Positions 9,167-17,705 of a stretch of DNA of 64,000 bases are shown in pieces. Origin of the DNA: Brevundimonas subvibrioides (GTDB lineage: Bacteria > Pseudomonadota > Alphaproteobacteria > Caulobacterales > Caulobacteraceae); the NCBI RefSeq assembly GCF_002280785.1, contig NZ_NCEQ01000006.1, positions 1-64,000 of the forward strand, in the 5' to 3' direction. Made by a program: the position numbers and the translations under genes. Each line of letters opens with the position of its first letter. The first letter of the stretch is position 1. Below the pieces are notes generated by a model. That model ran no database searches, was not told where the DNA came from, and was given only the letters and a program-made list of their open reading frames with translations.

Positions 9167-10075
9167 CTAGGCGGGCGCGGTTCCTTCGGGAGCCGCGCCC
9201 GTTTTCGTTTTCGCCCGGTTCGACCACTGGGCCAGGACGATCGCCGCCAGGACGAGGGCGCCGCCCAGGGCCTGCACCGGCGCGAGAGTTTCGCCGAAGA
9301 CGACCCAGCCGAGGGCGGCGGCCACGATCGGCTGGATCAGGATGGTCACGGCGGTGATGGAGGCCGGCAGCTTGCCCAGGGCCCAGGCGACGCCGCCCTG
9401 TCCCGCCACATGCATGACGCCCATGCCGGCGCAGGCGGCCCAGCCGGCGGCGGTGGCGGGGATCATGTCCTCGCCCAGCAGCAGCGCCGCCCCCGCCATG
9501 ACTGGAATGCCTGCGACCGTGGCCCAGAGGGTGATCCGCAGAGCGCCCGCCGTGGTGCGCGCCTGTTTTACCGCCAGGAAGTAGCCGGAGTACCAGAGGG
9601 CCACGGACAGGGAGAAGATGTCGCCAAGCACCGGGTTGGTCCCCTGACCCGGCGCGGCCCCGGCGGCCATGGCGAAGGCTCCGCCCATGGCCAGGGCCAG
9701 GGCCAGGATGAACAGCCGCGCCGGCCGCTCCTTGAAGAAGAACCAGCCCACCAGGGTGACCACGACCGGCGTCAGGTTGCACAGCACCGTCGCATTGGCG
9801 ACCGAGGTCATGACGATGCCGTAGTGCCAGAAGCTCAGGTCGAAGGCGAAGAACAGCCCGGCCAGCAGCATCCATTTCGACGGCCGCCCGAAGCCTTCTC
9901 CGCCGGGACGACCGACGAGGATGAGCAGCAACGGCAGGGCGAACAGGAGCCGCCAGAAGCCGGCGGCCGCCGGACCGGTCTCGGTCAGGCGGACGAGGAT
10001 CGGCGCGAGGCCGAGGATGCTGGCGGAGGCCAGCACGACCAGCAGGGGGATCAGGCGGGAGGGGGAGGGAGGCAT
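9167..10075 (-). CDS. EamA/DMT-family transporter
   Basis: The 302-aa product contains about ten hydrophobic helices arranged as two EamA repeats, for example LIPLLVVLASASILGLAPIL at the start and ALGWVVFGETLAPVQALGGA in repeat 2 with the family's FGE motif. Members export small metabolites across the inner membrane; the substrate cannot be told. The last 12 codons double as the terminator of the convergent cold-shock gene. The gene lies in the same orientation downstream of gluQ, with a palindrome between them. Confidence 0.88.
   Translation of the reverse strand: MPPSPSRLIPLLVVLASASILGLAPILVRLTETGPAAAGFWRLLFALPLLLILVGRPGGEGFGRPSKWMLLAGLFFAFDLSFWHYGIVMTSVANATVLCNLTPVVVTLVGWFFFKERPARLFILALALAMGGAFAMAAGAAPGQGTNPVLGDIFSLSVALWYSGYFLAVKQARTTAGALRITLWATVAGIPVMAGAALLLGEDMIPATAAGWAACAGMGVMHVAGQGGVAWALGKLPASITAVTILIQPIVAAALGWVVFGETLAPVQALGGALVLAAIVLAQWSNRAKTKTGAAPEGTAPA
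9172..9211 (+). terminator. Strong terminator of the cold-shock gene, inside the 3' end of the EamA gene
   Basis: A 13-bp stem with one G-T pair and a TTCG tetraloop (9172-9201) is followed by TTTTCGTTTT. It lies within the C-terminal codons of the convergent transporter gene. Confidence 0.85.
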
Positions 10076-10093
10076 GATGTCGCTTACCCCTTA

Positions 10094-10114
10094 CCCTCTC
10101 CGATAGGGAGAGGG
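10094..10114. repeat. GGGAGAGGG-type hairpin between gluQ and the EamA gene
   Basis: A 21-bp palindrome with an extended CCCCT/AGGGG flank, of the same family as 3311-3331. It may act as a terminator or mRNA stabiliser after gluQ. Confidence 0.55.
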
Positions 10115-10115
10115 G

Positions 10116-10961
10116 TCAGAAGCCGAGTTCGGTCCGCAACGCCTCCGCCGTCATTCCGCCGTCCCGCAAGGCCTTCAGAGTCACCGATCCGTCCCGCTTG
10201 GCATAGCGTTTGCCGTCCGGTCCCAGCAGCAGCCGGTGGTGGCGATAGACGGGTGTCGGCAGGTCCAGCAGGGCCTGCAGCACGCGTTGGATAGACGTGG
10301 TTTCGATCAGGTCCTCGCCGCGGATGACGTGGGTCACGCCCTGCAAGGCATCGTCGACGACCGAGGCGATGACATATCCGGCGCCGATGTCCTTGCGGCC
10401 GAGGACCATGTCGCCGAGCGCCTCGGGCCGCGCGGTCCTGATGCCCGGACAGGCCGTCTCCTCGACCCAGGTCAGTTTCTGGAAGTCGCCGAGACGGTCG
10501 CGCGCCGCTGCGAGCGACAGACGCCAGGCGAAGGGTTGGCCGGAGGCGAGCTTTTCGGCTTCTTCGTCGACGGACAGGGGGCCGCCTGCGAAGGCCTGGG
10601 CGTCGGTCGGGTCGTCGGCATGAGGCGCCATCCCGGCCAGTGCCATCAGCTCTTTGCGCGTGCGAAAGCAGCGGTAGAGGACGCCCATGTCCCGCAGGCG
10701 GTCCAGTGCGGCGTCGTAGTCGGCGCGGTGTTCGGACTGGCGACGGACGGGGGGCTCCCAATCGAGACCCAGCCAGACGAGGTCGTCGAGAATCGCGGCC
10801 TCGTACTCCGGGCGGCAACGGGTGAAGTCGGTGTCCTCGATCCGCAGCAGGAAGCGACCCTTCGCGCGCCTTGCCGCCGTCCAGGCGGTCAGGGCGGAGA
10901 AGGCGTGGCCGCGATGGAGCAGGCCGGTCGGCGACGGGGCGAAGCGGGTGACGAAGGTCAA
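10116..10961 (-). CDS. gluQ: Glutamyl-Q tRNA(Asp) synthetase
   Basis: The 281-aa protein is a truncated class I glutamyl-tRNA synthetase without an anticodon-binding domain. It glutamylates the queuosine at position 34 of tRNA-Asp. Motifs include FAPSPTGLLHRGHAFSALTA (the HIGH-type signature), LRIEDTDFTRCRPEY for glutamate recognition, and GKRYAKRDGS, the KMSKS equivalent. The zinc site of the E. coli enzyme is not complete: only one cysteine is seen at LYRCFRTRKEL. The gene's start overlaps the stop of the JmjC oxygenase gene by 4 bp, so translation is probably coupled. Confidence 0.93.
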   Translation of the reverse strand: MTFVTRFAPSPTGLLHRGHAFSALTAWTAARRAKGRFLLRIEDTDFTRCRPEYEAAILDDLVWLGLDWEPPVRRQSEHRADYDAALDRLRDMGVLYRCFRTRKELMALAGMAPHADDPTDAQAFAGGPLSVDEEAEKLASGQPFAWRLSLAAARDRLGDFQKLTWVEETACPGIRTARPEALGDMVLGRKDIGAGYVIASVVDDALQGVTHVIRGEDLIETTSIQRVLQALLDLPTPVYRHHRLLLGPDGKRYAKRDGSVTLKALRDGGMTAEALRTELGF

Positions 10962-12082
10962 AGCCGGACCAGGGCGCCCGTCCTGACAGCCGCGTCGATC
11001 ATGGCGCGGAGCTCCGCCTCGGGCACGAAGTCGAACTGGGCGATCATGTCCTCAAGGGCCAGACGCGGCTGCGACAGGGCCCAGTCCAGCGCCACGGCGG
11101 CGGGGCCGGCGACGGCGGGCGCCGGCCCCTGGCCGAGACCGTAGAGAGTCAGTGTCGGACGATGAGGCAGGGCGTACCCGGGTTCGCGCGCAATCAGCCG
11201 TTCCTGGGCCATGGCGATCTCGTCGGCGAAGACGTCGCTGACGGCCAGGGCGGACAGGCGTCGGCCCAGGTCGGCGAGTTGGGCCTTCAGGACTTCGGAT
11301 CCCGCGGGACGCAGGAAGTGGCGGAAGGCGGCGTCGTCCTGTGTCAGCCGCTTCAGGACGTCGAAGACGGTGCGCCCGTCGGCCGGAGTGATCGACCAGG
11401 TGACGTGCAGGGACGCGCCATCGGTCGCCAGGGCGTCGTGATACCAGCCGCGGGGAAGATAGAGGACGTCGCCGGGCCGCATATGCACCTGGGTCATCAC
11501 CGGTCCGCGCTGGGCCGCCAGCCAGGCGCGGGTCTCATCGTTGTCGATCGGGAAGGTGGTCGGGGCGTCTGCGCGGTTGGAATAGAGGGTCCAGACCTTC
11601 TCGCCCTCGCACTGGACCGCGAAGACGTGGTGCAGGTCGAAGTGGGTCCCGAACGCCTGCACCCCGCCGAAGGAGCAGTAGAGGTTGGCGCTGACCTGGC
11701 CGGCGAAGGCGCGGCCCAGCGCCGGGGTCAGGGCGCGGATCGAGGGGACCAGGTCCTGAACCTCGTCGAGTACGAGGCTGGCGCCCTGGGCGAGCAGGAC
11801 CTTGACCTTGGCGGGCGAGGGCCGGTTCGCCACGCCCGATCCGGTCGCGGCGTCGTGACAATACCGGGGCGGCGGGACCCGCTGGCCGTTGTAGAGGACC
11901 TTCAGGCTCTGGGCGGTCCAGATCGAGGTCTGGTCCAGCAGGGCGTTGAAACCTTCCCAATCCAGCAAGGCGTGTTTCGGCGCTCCTGGCGCGGCCGGAA
12001 TATGCAGCGGTTTCCGGTCGTCATAGTCCGCGTGGAACACCTCGGGGGTGATCGGGGCCAGGAGATCGTCCAGACTGAGCAT
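10958..12082 (-). CDS. JmjC/cupin-4 domain 2-oxoglutarate oxygenase (ribosomal oxygenase-like)
   Basis: The 374-aa protein has a JmjC-type double-stranded beta-helix. The iron ligands H-x-D are seen in FGTHFDLHHVFAVQCEGEKV, and the distal histidine probably lies in LPRGWYHDALATDGASLHVT. A helical C-terminus follows, as in the bacterial YcfD/RoxA group that hydroxylates an arginine of ribosomal protein L16. Substrate identity is inferred from family only. It is transcribed with gluQ (4-bp overlap), which ties it to translation. The DNA glycosylase gene is divergent 45 bp away. Confidence 0.82.
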   Translation of the reverse strand: MLSLDDLLAPITPEVFHADYDDRKPLHIPAAPGAPKHALLDWEGFNALLDQTSIWTAQSLKVLYNGQRVPPPRYCHDAATGSGVANRPSPAKVKVLLAQGASLVLDEVQDLVPSIRALTPALGRAFAGQVSANLYCSFGGVQAFGTHFDLHHVFAVQCEGEKVWTLYSNRADAPTTFPIDNDETRAWLAAQRGPVMTQVHMRPGDVLYLPRGWYHDALATDGASLHVTWSITPADGRTVFDVLKRLTQDDAAFRHFLRPAGSEVLKAQLADLGRRLSALAVSDVFADEIAMAQERLIAREPGYALPHRPTLTLYGLGQGPAPAVAGPAAVALDWALSQPRLALEDMIAQFDFVPEAELRAMIDAAVRTGALVRL

Positions 12083-12127
12083 GGTCGGACGCTAGGGTCC
12101 GGCCCGCCGTTTGTCGACTGGACCGGA

Positions 12128-12817
12128 ATGCCTCTGACACCCGAACAGTTGGTCGTCGCCCGCGAGGACCTGGTCTGTATCGACCCCGCTCTGGCCCGGG
12201 CCCATGCCCAGACGCCGCCCTTCGAGTGGCGGGTCGGGGACCGGGGGTTTCCCGGCCTGTTCAGGATGATCGTGGATCAGCAGGTCTCGCTGGCTTCTGC
12301 GGCCTCTGTCTGGGCGCGGCTGCAGGCGGGGCTGGGGGAGATCACGCCGGAGACCCTGCTGGCCCACGACCTCGACAGCCTGCGCGGCATGGGCCTGTCG
12401 CGTCAGAAGGCGACCTATGGCCAGGGCATCGCGCGGGCCCAGCTGGATGGGACGGTCGATCTGGAGCATCTGTCGACGCTCGATGACGAGGCGGCGATCG
12501 CGGCCCTCGTCTCGCTGAAGGGCGTCGGGCCGTGGACCGCTGAGGCCTATCTGCTGATCTGTGACGGGCGGCTGGATGTCTTCCCGGGCGGCGACATCGC
12601 GCTGCAGGAGGCGATCAAATGGGCCGACCTGCTTGAGCAGCGGCCCGATACGAAGGCCGCCTATGCCCGGGCCGAGATGTGGCGGCCGAACCGGGGCGTG
12701 GCGGTTCATCTGCTCTGGGCCTGGTACGTCGGGGTGAAGACGGGCCAGATCGTGCTAGATCATCCCCTCAACCCGGCGGGCGCCAGGCCGAGACCCAGGG
12801 AACGCAGACAGCCGTGA
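12128..12817 (+). CDS. DNA-3-methyladenine glycosylase II family (HhH-GPD)
   Basis: The 229-aa enzyme excises alkylated bases. The helix-hairpin-helix LKGVGPWTAEAYLLICDGRL and the following GGDIAL with the catalytic aspartate are diagnostic for the HhH-GPD superfamily. PGLFRMIVDQQVSLASAASV matches the N-terminal part of AlkA-type proteins. The frame stays open upstream to 11162, but that part is antisense to the JmjC gene; ATG 12128 lies just after the divergent start. Its TGA overlaps the GTG start of the next gene. Confidence 0.88.
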   Translation: MPLTPEQLVVAREDLVCIDPALARAHAQTPPFEWRVGDRGFPGLFRMIVDQQVSLASAASVWARLQAGLGEITPETLLAHDLDSLRGMGLSRQKATYGQGIARAQLDGTVDLEHLSTLDDEAAIAALVSLKGVGPWTAEAYLLICDGRLDVFPGGDIALQEAIKWADLLEQRPDTKAAYARAEMWRPNRGVAVHLLWAWYVGVKTGQIVLDHPLNPAGARPRPRERRQP

Positions 12818-13488
12818 ACGCACTGGTCGACCCCACGATCCTGAGCCCTGCGCTCGCCTACCCGGAGACGGTGCTTGGCGCGCTGGACTTCGCGGGCGTT
12901 GCGGTGTTCGCCGCGACCGGAGCGCTGGCGGCGGCGCGGGAGAAGCACGACCTCGTCACCTTCGCCTTCTTCGGCGCCATCACCGGCGTGGGCGGCGGGA
13001 CCCTGCGGGACCTGCTCATCGATGCCCCGGTCTTCTGGGTCCAGGACTGGCGCTACATCGCCGTCTGCCTCGCCGCGGCTCTGGCGGTCTGGCTGGTCGG
13101 GGCAGGGGCCTGGCGCTTCCGGGCGCTGTTGTGGCTCGATGCGATCGGGCTCGGGGCTTACGGCGTGCTCGGCGCCGCCAAGGCCGAGGCCTTCGGGGCG
13201 CCGCCCCTGATCTGCATCGTCATGGGTGCGCTGACGGCCTGTTTCGGCGGCATTGTGCGCGACATCCTGGCGGGGCAGCCGTCAATCCTTCTGCGGCGCG
13301 AGATCACCGTCTCGGCGGCCCTGGCTGCGGCGACCATCTATGTCGTGGCGCGACAGTTCGGCATCGATCACTGGCCCGCTGCGGCGATCGCAGCGCCGAT
13401 CGGGTTCGCGCTCCGGGCCGGCGCCCTGGCCTGGGGCTGGAGCCTTCCGGCCTTCCCTGGCGGCCTCCTCAGAAAGGGCGCGTCATGA
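12814..13488 (+). CDS. TRIC-like/UPF0126 membrane protein
   Basis: The 224-aa protein has seven hydrophobic segments and two internal repeats. The repeats carry the glycine motifs FFGAITGVGGGTLRDLLI and ACFGGIVRDILAG, which mark the bacterial TRIC (trimeric intracellular cation channel)/UPF0126 family. It probably conducts cations, or according to some reports small amino acids such as glycine, across the inner membrane. I chose the GTG at 12814 because it overlaps the glycosylase stop as GTGA and starts at the family's usual N-terminus. Confidence 0.85.
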   Translation: MNALVDPTILSPALAYPETVLGALDFAGVAVFAATGALAAAREKHDLVTFAFFGAITGVGGGTLRDLLIDAPVFWVQDWRYIAVCLAAALAVWLVGAGAWRFRALLWLDAIGLGAYGVLGAAKAEAFGAPPLICIVMGALTACFGGIVRDILAGQPSILLRREITVSAALAAATIYVVARQFGIDHWPAAAIAAPIGFALRAGALAWGWSLPAFPGGLLRKGAS

Positions 13489-13608
13489 AACCGCTGCATC
13501 GTCGTCATGGCGGTGCGTGCGAATCGGGAATAGGCTGGCTCCACTAGAGAGAAGGAGAGACGTTTTCAGTCCGATTTCCTCGATATCCGGCGTGAGCGGG
13601 AGGGTCTG

Positions 13609-14169
13609 ATGCAGGTCCTTCACAAGCCGCCATCCGGCTTTCCAGCCCTGGTGCTGAACGCCGATTTCCGTCCGCTGTCCTACTATCCGCTGTCGCTCTG
13701 GCCGTGGGAGGAGGCGGTGAAGGCGGTCTATCAAGAGCGCGTGGACGTCGTCTCGACCTATGACCGGGTCGTGCGCAGTCCGTCGATGGAGATGCAGATC
13801 CCCAGCGTCATCGCGCTGAAGAGCTATGTCGACCAGAATCGCAGCCCGGCCTTCACCCGCTTCAACGTCTTCCTGCGCGACGGCTTCACCTGCCAGTACT
13901 GCGGCGACACCGCTGAACTGACCTTCGACCATGTCATTCCGCGCAGCCGGGGCGGACGCACGACGTGGGAGAACATCGTCGCCGCCTGTTCGCCCTGCAA
14001 TCTGAGGAAGGGCGGGCGGACGCCGCAGCAGGCGCACATGCCGATCCGGCGCGCGCCCAACCGGCCCAACGCCTTCCAGCTCCAGGACGCGGGCCGACGG
14101 TTCCCGCCCCACTACCTGCACCAGAGCTGGCTCGACTATCTGTACTGGGACATCGAGCTGGAGCCGTAG
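13609..14169 (+). CDS. HNH endonuclease family protein
   Basis: The 186-aa protein has an HNH nuclease fold at residues 85-140: FNVFLRDGFTCQYCG and CSPCNLRKG provide the zinc-binding CxxC pairs, and LTFDHVIPRSRGG supplies the catalytic His and metal site. The N-terminus (GFPALVLNADFRPLSYYPLS) and the C-terminal YLHQSWLDYLYWDIELEP resemble a widely conserved, chromosomally encoded subgroup of alphaproteobacteria and cyanobacteria. Its role is unknown. No restriction or phage genes lie nearby. Confidence 0.9.
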   Translation: MQVLHKPPSGFPALVLNADFRPLSYYPLSLWPWEEAVKAVYQERVDVVSTYDRVVRSPSMEMQIPSVIALKSYVDQNRSPAFTRFNVFLRDGFTCQYCGDTAELTFDHVIPRSRGGRTTWENIVAACSPCNLRKGGRTPQQAHMPIRRAPNRPNAFQLQDAGRRFPPHYLHQSWLDYLYWDIELEP

Positions 14170-14272
14170 ACGGCGCCACTATCCTGCGCCGCATGACCTG
14201 CTAGAGCATGGCGTGATCCGGAACGGTCGCCGTGCGCGACGTTGACGGCTCGCCCCTCACATCAGGTCGTCC

Positions 14273-15049
14273 ATGAAAATTCGCGTCCGCGCCGAGCTCG
14301 TCTATCGCTTCGATCCCCCGACCGACGCGATCTACAAGATTCAGGTCGCGCACTGGCCGGGTCAGGACATCCTGGAGGAACGGCTGACGATCACGCCGCC
14401 CCAGGCCTTCCATCAGGACGAGGACGAGGAGTTCGGCGCCCGCACCCTCCGTGCGCGTCTCAGCGGCGACGTGGCCGTGTCCTACGAGGCGGTGGTCGAT
14501 AACGGCTCGCTGCTGGGCCTGCCGCCGGGCGTGACCCAGCACGACTGGAACGACCTGCCGGCCGAGGTGCTGACCTATCTGTGGCCCAGCCGTTATTGCC
14601 CCTCGGACCAGTTCGGCCGGTTCGTGGAGCGTCAGTTCGGAGAGACCTCGGGCGGCGAGCGGGTGCTCGCGATCCTGAACTGGATCACCGCGAACATCGA
14701 CTATGAGCGCGGCGTGTCGGACTCCGAGACGACGGCCGCGCGGACCTTCATCGATCGGGCGGGCGTGTGCCGCGACTTCACCCATATGGGCATCACCCTG
14801 TGCCGGGCCTCGGGCATTCCGGCCCGCGCGGTCAGCGCCTTTGCGCACCAGCTGAGCCCGCCCGACTTCCACGCCATCTTCGAGATCTGGTTGTCGAACG
14901 GGTGGTGGCTGGTCGATCCGACCGGGCTGGCGCCGATCGAGGGACTGGTGCGGATCGCCTGCGGCCGCGACGCCGCCGACATCGCCTTCCTGTCGACCCA
15001 GGGGACCTGCAAGATGGTCAGCCAGTCGATCACCGCCGAGGCCGCCTGA
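14273..15049 (+). CDS. Transglutaminase-like cysteine peptidase family protein
   Basis: The 258-aa protein has a beta-sandwich N-terminus followed by a transglutaminase core with the catalytic triad: Cys in RAGVCRDFTHMGITLC, His in PPDFHAIFEIW and Asp in WWLVDPTGLAPIEGL. No signal peptide is present. Family members cleave or cross-link amide bonds; the substrate is unknown. It stands alone and converges with the TonB receptor gene. Confidence 0.88.
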   Translation: MKIRVRAELVYRFDPPTDAIYKIQVAHWPGQDILEERLTITPPQAFHQDEDEEFGARTLRARLSGDVAVSYEAVVDNGSLLGLPPGVTQHDWNDLPAEVLTYLWPSRYCPSDQFGRFVERQFGETSGGERVLAILNWITANIDYERGVSDSETTAARTFIDRAGVCRDFTHMGITLCRASGIPARAVSAFAHQLSPPDFHAIFEIWLSNGWWLVDPTGLAPIEGLVRIACGRDAADIAFLSTQGTCKMVSQSITAEAA

Positions 15050-15066
15050 GACCCGTTCAGGGTCAA

Positions 15067-15094
15067 GGGGCGGCCGGCTGTTGCCGACCGCCCC
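15067..15094. terminator. Hairpin between convergent transglutaminase and TonB-receptor genes
   Basis: A 12-bp GC-rich stem with one mismatch and a TGTT loop. T-tracts are absent, but its place between two convergent stops suggests a shared terminator. Confidence 0.5.
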
Positions 15095-15116
15095 GCAACC
15101 CGCAGGATCCTGACCG

Positions 15117-17618
15117 TTAGAAGCGCAGTGTCACGGCCGCGCGCCAGGACTGGCCCAGAACCGGGCGGGCCAGATAGTAGCGGGCTCCGGCATCGCCGGA
15201 GATGAACTGGCCGGCCCGTGGATTGCCCTCGGTCAGACCGATCTCATTGGTCAGGTTGGCCCCGGCCACAGAGAAGGCGACGCTGTCGCTCATGTTCCAG
15301 CGCAGGTTCAGATTGACCACCGTATAGGCGTCGAGGGGCTGACTGTTGGCCACATCGGCGAAACGCTCGCTGTAGTATTCGACGGGCAGTTCGATCCGCA
15401 GGCTGTTACCGAGCAGGTTCAGGCCCGGGACCATACGCGCACCGACCTTGGGGACCCGGATCAGCTGATTGCCGCCGAAGTCCCTCACGGTCGGGACGCC
15501 GCCGACGTTCTCGGTATAGCGGAAGGTGTCGTACTCCGGGTTCTGCCACGAGAGCGCAGCGGACAGATCTGCCCATTCGACCGGCCGGATGATGCCCTCG
15601 AGTTCCAGACCGATCGTATTGGTGTCGCCATAGGCGACCCGGGTCGTGAAGCTGTTGGTGGCCGAGTTGAACACACTGTCGTTGAAGCGGATATTATCGA
15701 ACTTCGTCTGGAAGGCGGTCGCATAGACGTCAAACAGATCAGACTGCCACTTCAACCCGGCTTCCAGCATCTTGACCGGCGTTTCGCGGATGTCCGTGCG
15801 CAGGGCGTCTGCGGCGCTGCCCTGGAATTCCGAGGGGGCCGGCAGGCGGACAGTTTCGGTATAGCGGCCGAACACGCCCGCTCTCTCTGACAACTGATAG
15901 TTGGCCCCCAGAGTCCAGCTTGTTCCATCGAAGTCGCGGTCGATCGGGGTAAAGGCGCCCGTGCCGGTGAGCACCTGATTGTCGGCAAGCGTGCCCGCCA
16001 CGCCCAGATCCACGGTCTGCTTGCCCTCGACCGAACCGGTGAAGTCGATCCGCTCGTGACGGATGCCGGCATCGATACGAAGCTGCGGCGTGACCTGCCA
16101 TTCGTCCGAGGCATAGAAGGCCACGGAACGGGCATCGATCGTGGCATTGTCGAACAGTGAGCCGTGGCGAAGGAAGCCGTTATCGGTCACCCGGCCGACA
16201 ATCGCGCCGGTGGCGTTGACCGCCACGATGTCCAGTCGACGGGCCTGGTCACGGACTTCCAGGTTGGCGGTCGCCATGAAGCGATCGTAGTCGTAGCTGT
16301 AGTTGGAGACATAGGCGCCGAAGGCCACGTCATGGGTCTGGGCGCCAAGGTCGAATGTCTTGACGAAGCGAAGGTCATTGGTGAACTCGTCCAGCGGCAC
16401 CGAGACGCTGAGCAGGTTGCCGCTGACCACCAGGCCATTGCCATTTGCGGTCAGCGGGTCAAAGGCCGCACCGCTCGTCGCATAGCGGTACTGCAGGTCC
16501 GTTGCTCCGGGGTAGGCTGCGAGCGCCGCCGTCCGAATGCTGTTCAGGCGGGCGGTTGCCGTCTCGATATTTCCGGTCGGGAACAGGCCGTTGCGGACAA
16601 TATCGCTGGTTCTGTAGCGGGCGGTGTTCTGGAGACGCCAGCCATCGCCGATTTCCAGATCCAGTTTGGCCGTAATCGCTGTGAGGTTGACATCGGTGCC
16701 GCGCCCCAGGTCGAAGCCGAACGGACCATTGACGTTGCGGAAGCTGACCAGACGGTTGTCCGGGCCCGCCAGGGTGCCGAAATTCCCGTCGAATCCTGGC
16801 ACTTCGGCCACGTCGCCGGAGCCGTTGAACGTGAGCGGCACGGGCAGGAGGAAGCCGACATTGTCGTCGATCTGCTTGACGTTGAGCTCGAAGCGGCCGC
16901 GTTCGAAATCACGCGACAGGCCAACGCGGATCTGGCCGCCCTGGTTCTGGGTGAAGCCGGGGCTGCGCACACCCTCGTCAGAACGGTAGAAACCACCGAC
17001 GGTCAGGCCCCAGCCGTCGCCGAGCGGCGCGCCGTACCAGAAGTCTCCACGATACATTCCGTAGTCGCCGACAGTCGCCTTGATCAGACCCTCAGGTGTG
17101 TCGCCAGCCTGGCGGGTGATGAAGTTGACCGTTCCGCCCGGAGAGTTCGATGCGAAGATCGAGGCCGGTCCGCCGCGAACGGCTTCGACGCGGCCGATGG
17201 TTTCGTCCAGACGGAAGGACTGGTCGGCATTCAGCCAGCCAAGGCCGCCATCGTGTTGAATGGTCAGTCCATCTTCCTGGATGGTGACCGAGGAGTAGCC
17301 ATCCGTCGGAATGCCGCGCGTGCGGACGTTATTGGAGGCTTCACCACCCGAGGCCTCGACCCAGAAGCCTGGGATGGCCTTGAACACTTCGGCTGTCGAG
17401 AGTGGCGCCTGCAGCCGCAGAGCTTCGGCGGTCAGGGTCGTAATGGCATAGCTCGCCTCGGCGCGACGACGCTCGGAGGCGCCGGCCCGACCCGTGACGA
17501 TGACCTCGTCGAGTTGGGATGAGCCTGCGACGGTGATCGACTGGGCCAGGACCGGCGTCCCCCCGATGAAGAACGTCAGTGCCGCAGCGCCCGACAGTAA
17601 TTGGTGTGAAAATCTCAT
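15117..17618 (-). CDS. TonB-dependent outer-membrane receptor
   Basis: The 833-aa protein has a signal peptide (MRFSHQLLSGAAALTFFIGG, cleavage after VLAQ) and a TonB-box-like LDEVIVTGRA. The plug domain contains IPGFWVEASGGEASNNVRTR, IGRVEAVRGGPASIFASNSP and GGTVNFITRQAG. A 22-strand barrel ends in the aromatic C-terminus AAVTLRF. It should take up a large or scarce nutrient with energy from TonB-ExbBD. The start has GGAGGGG upstream. The PHP hydrolase gene lies 87 bp upstream on the same strand, and its product may process the imported compound. The spacer between them is unusually AT-rich. Confidence 0.95.
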   Translation of the reverse strand: MRFSHQLLSGAAALTFFIGGTPVLAQSITVAGSSQLDEVIVTGRAGASERRRAEASYAITTLTAEALRLQAPLSTAEVFKAIPGFWVEASGGEASNNVRTRGIPTDGYSSVTIQEDGLTIQHDGGLGWLNADQSFRLDETIGRVEAVRGGPASIFASNSPGGTVNFITRQAGDTPEGLIKATVGDYGMYRGDFWYGAPLGDGWGLTVGGFYRSDEGVRSPGFTQNQGGQIRVGLSRDFERGRFELNVKQIDDNVGFLLPVPLTFNGSGDVAEVPGFDGNFGTLAGPDNRLVSFRNVNGPFGFDLGRGTDVNLTAITAKLDLEIGDGWRLQNTARYRTSDIVRNGLFPTGNIETATARLNSIRTAALAAYPGATDLQYRYATSGAAFDPLTANGNGLVVSGNLLSVSVPLDEFTNDLRFVKTFDLGAQTHDVAFGAYVSNYSYDYDRFMATANLEVRDQARRLDIVAVNATGAIVGRVTDNGFLRHGSLFDNATIDARSVAFYASDEWQVTPQLRIDAGIRHERIDFTGSVEGKQTVDLGVAGTLADNQVLTGTGAFTPIDRDFDGTSWTLGANYQLSERAGVFGRYTETVRLPAPSEFQGSAADALRTDIRETPVKMLEAGLKWQSDLFDVYATAFQTKFDNIRFNDSVFNSATNSFTTRVAYGDTNTIGLELEGIIRPVEWADLSAALSWQNPEYDTFRYTENVGGVPTVRDFGGNQLIRVPKVGARMVPGLNLLGNSLRIELPVEYYSERFADVANSQPLDAYTVVNLNLRWNMSDSVAFSVAGANLTNEIGLTEGNPRAGQFISGDAGARYYLARPVLGQSWRAAVTLRF

Positions 17619-17705
17619 AGGAACCCCTCCAGAAAGAGAAGGTGCTCGCCTACTGCCTAATGCCGATGGTTGGTGGTGAAATATTGAGAGTGTTTTTAGT
17701 TACAA

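Noticed and set aside
11162..12127. N-terminal extension of the DNA glycosylase frame (322 codons)
   Set aside because: It lies antisense to the JmjC oxygenase gene, and the glycosylase family starts near the ATG at 12128.
16164..17522. 452-aa plus-strand frame opposite the TonB receptor
   Set aside because: No domain; the receptor has a full signal peptide, plug and barrel end on the other strand.
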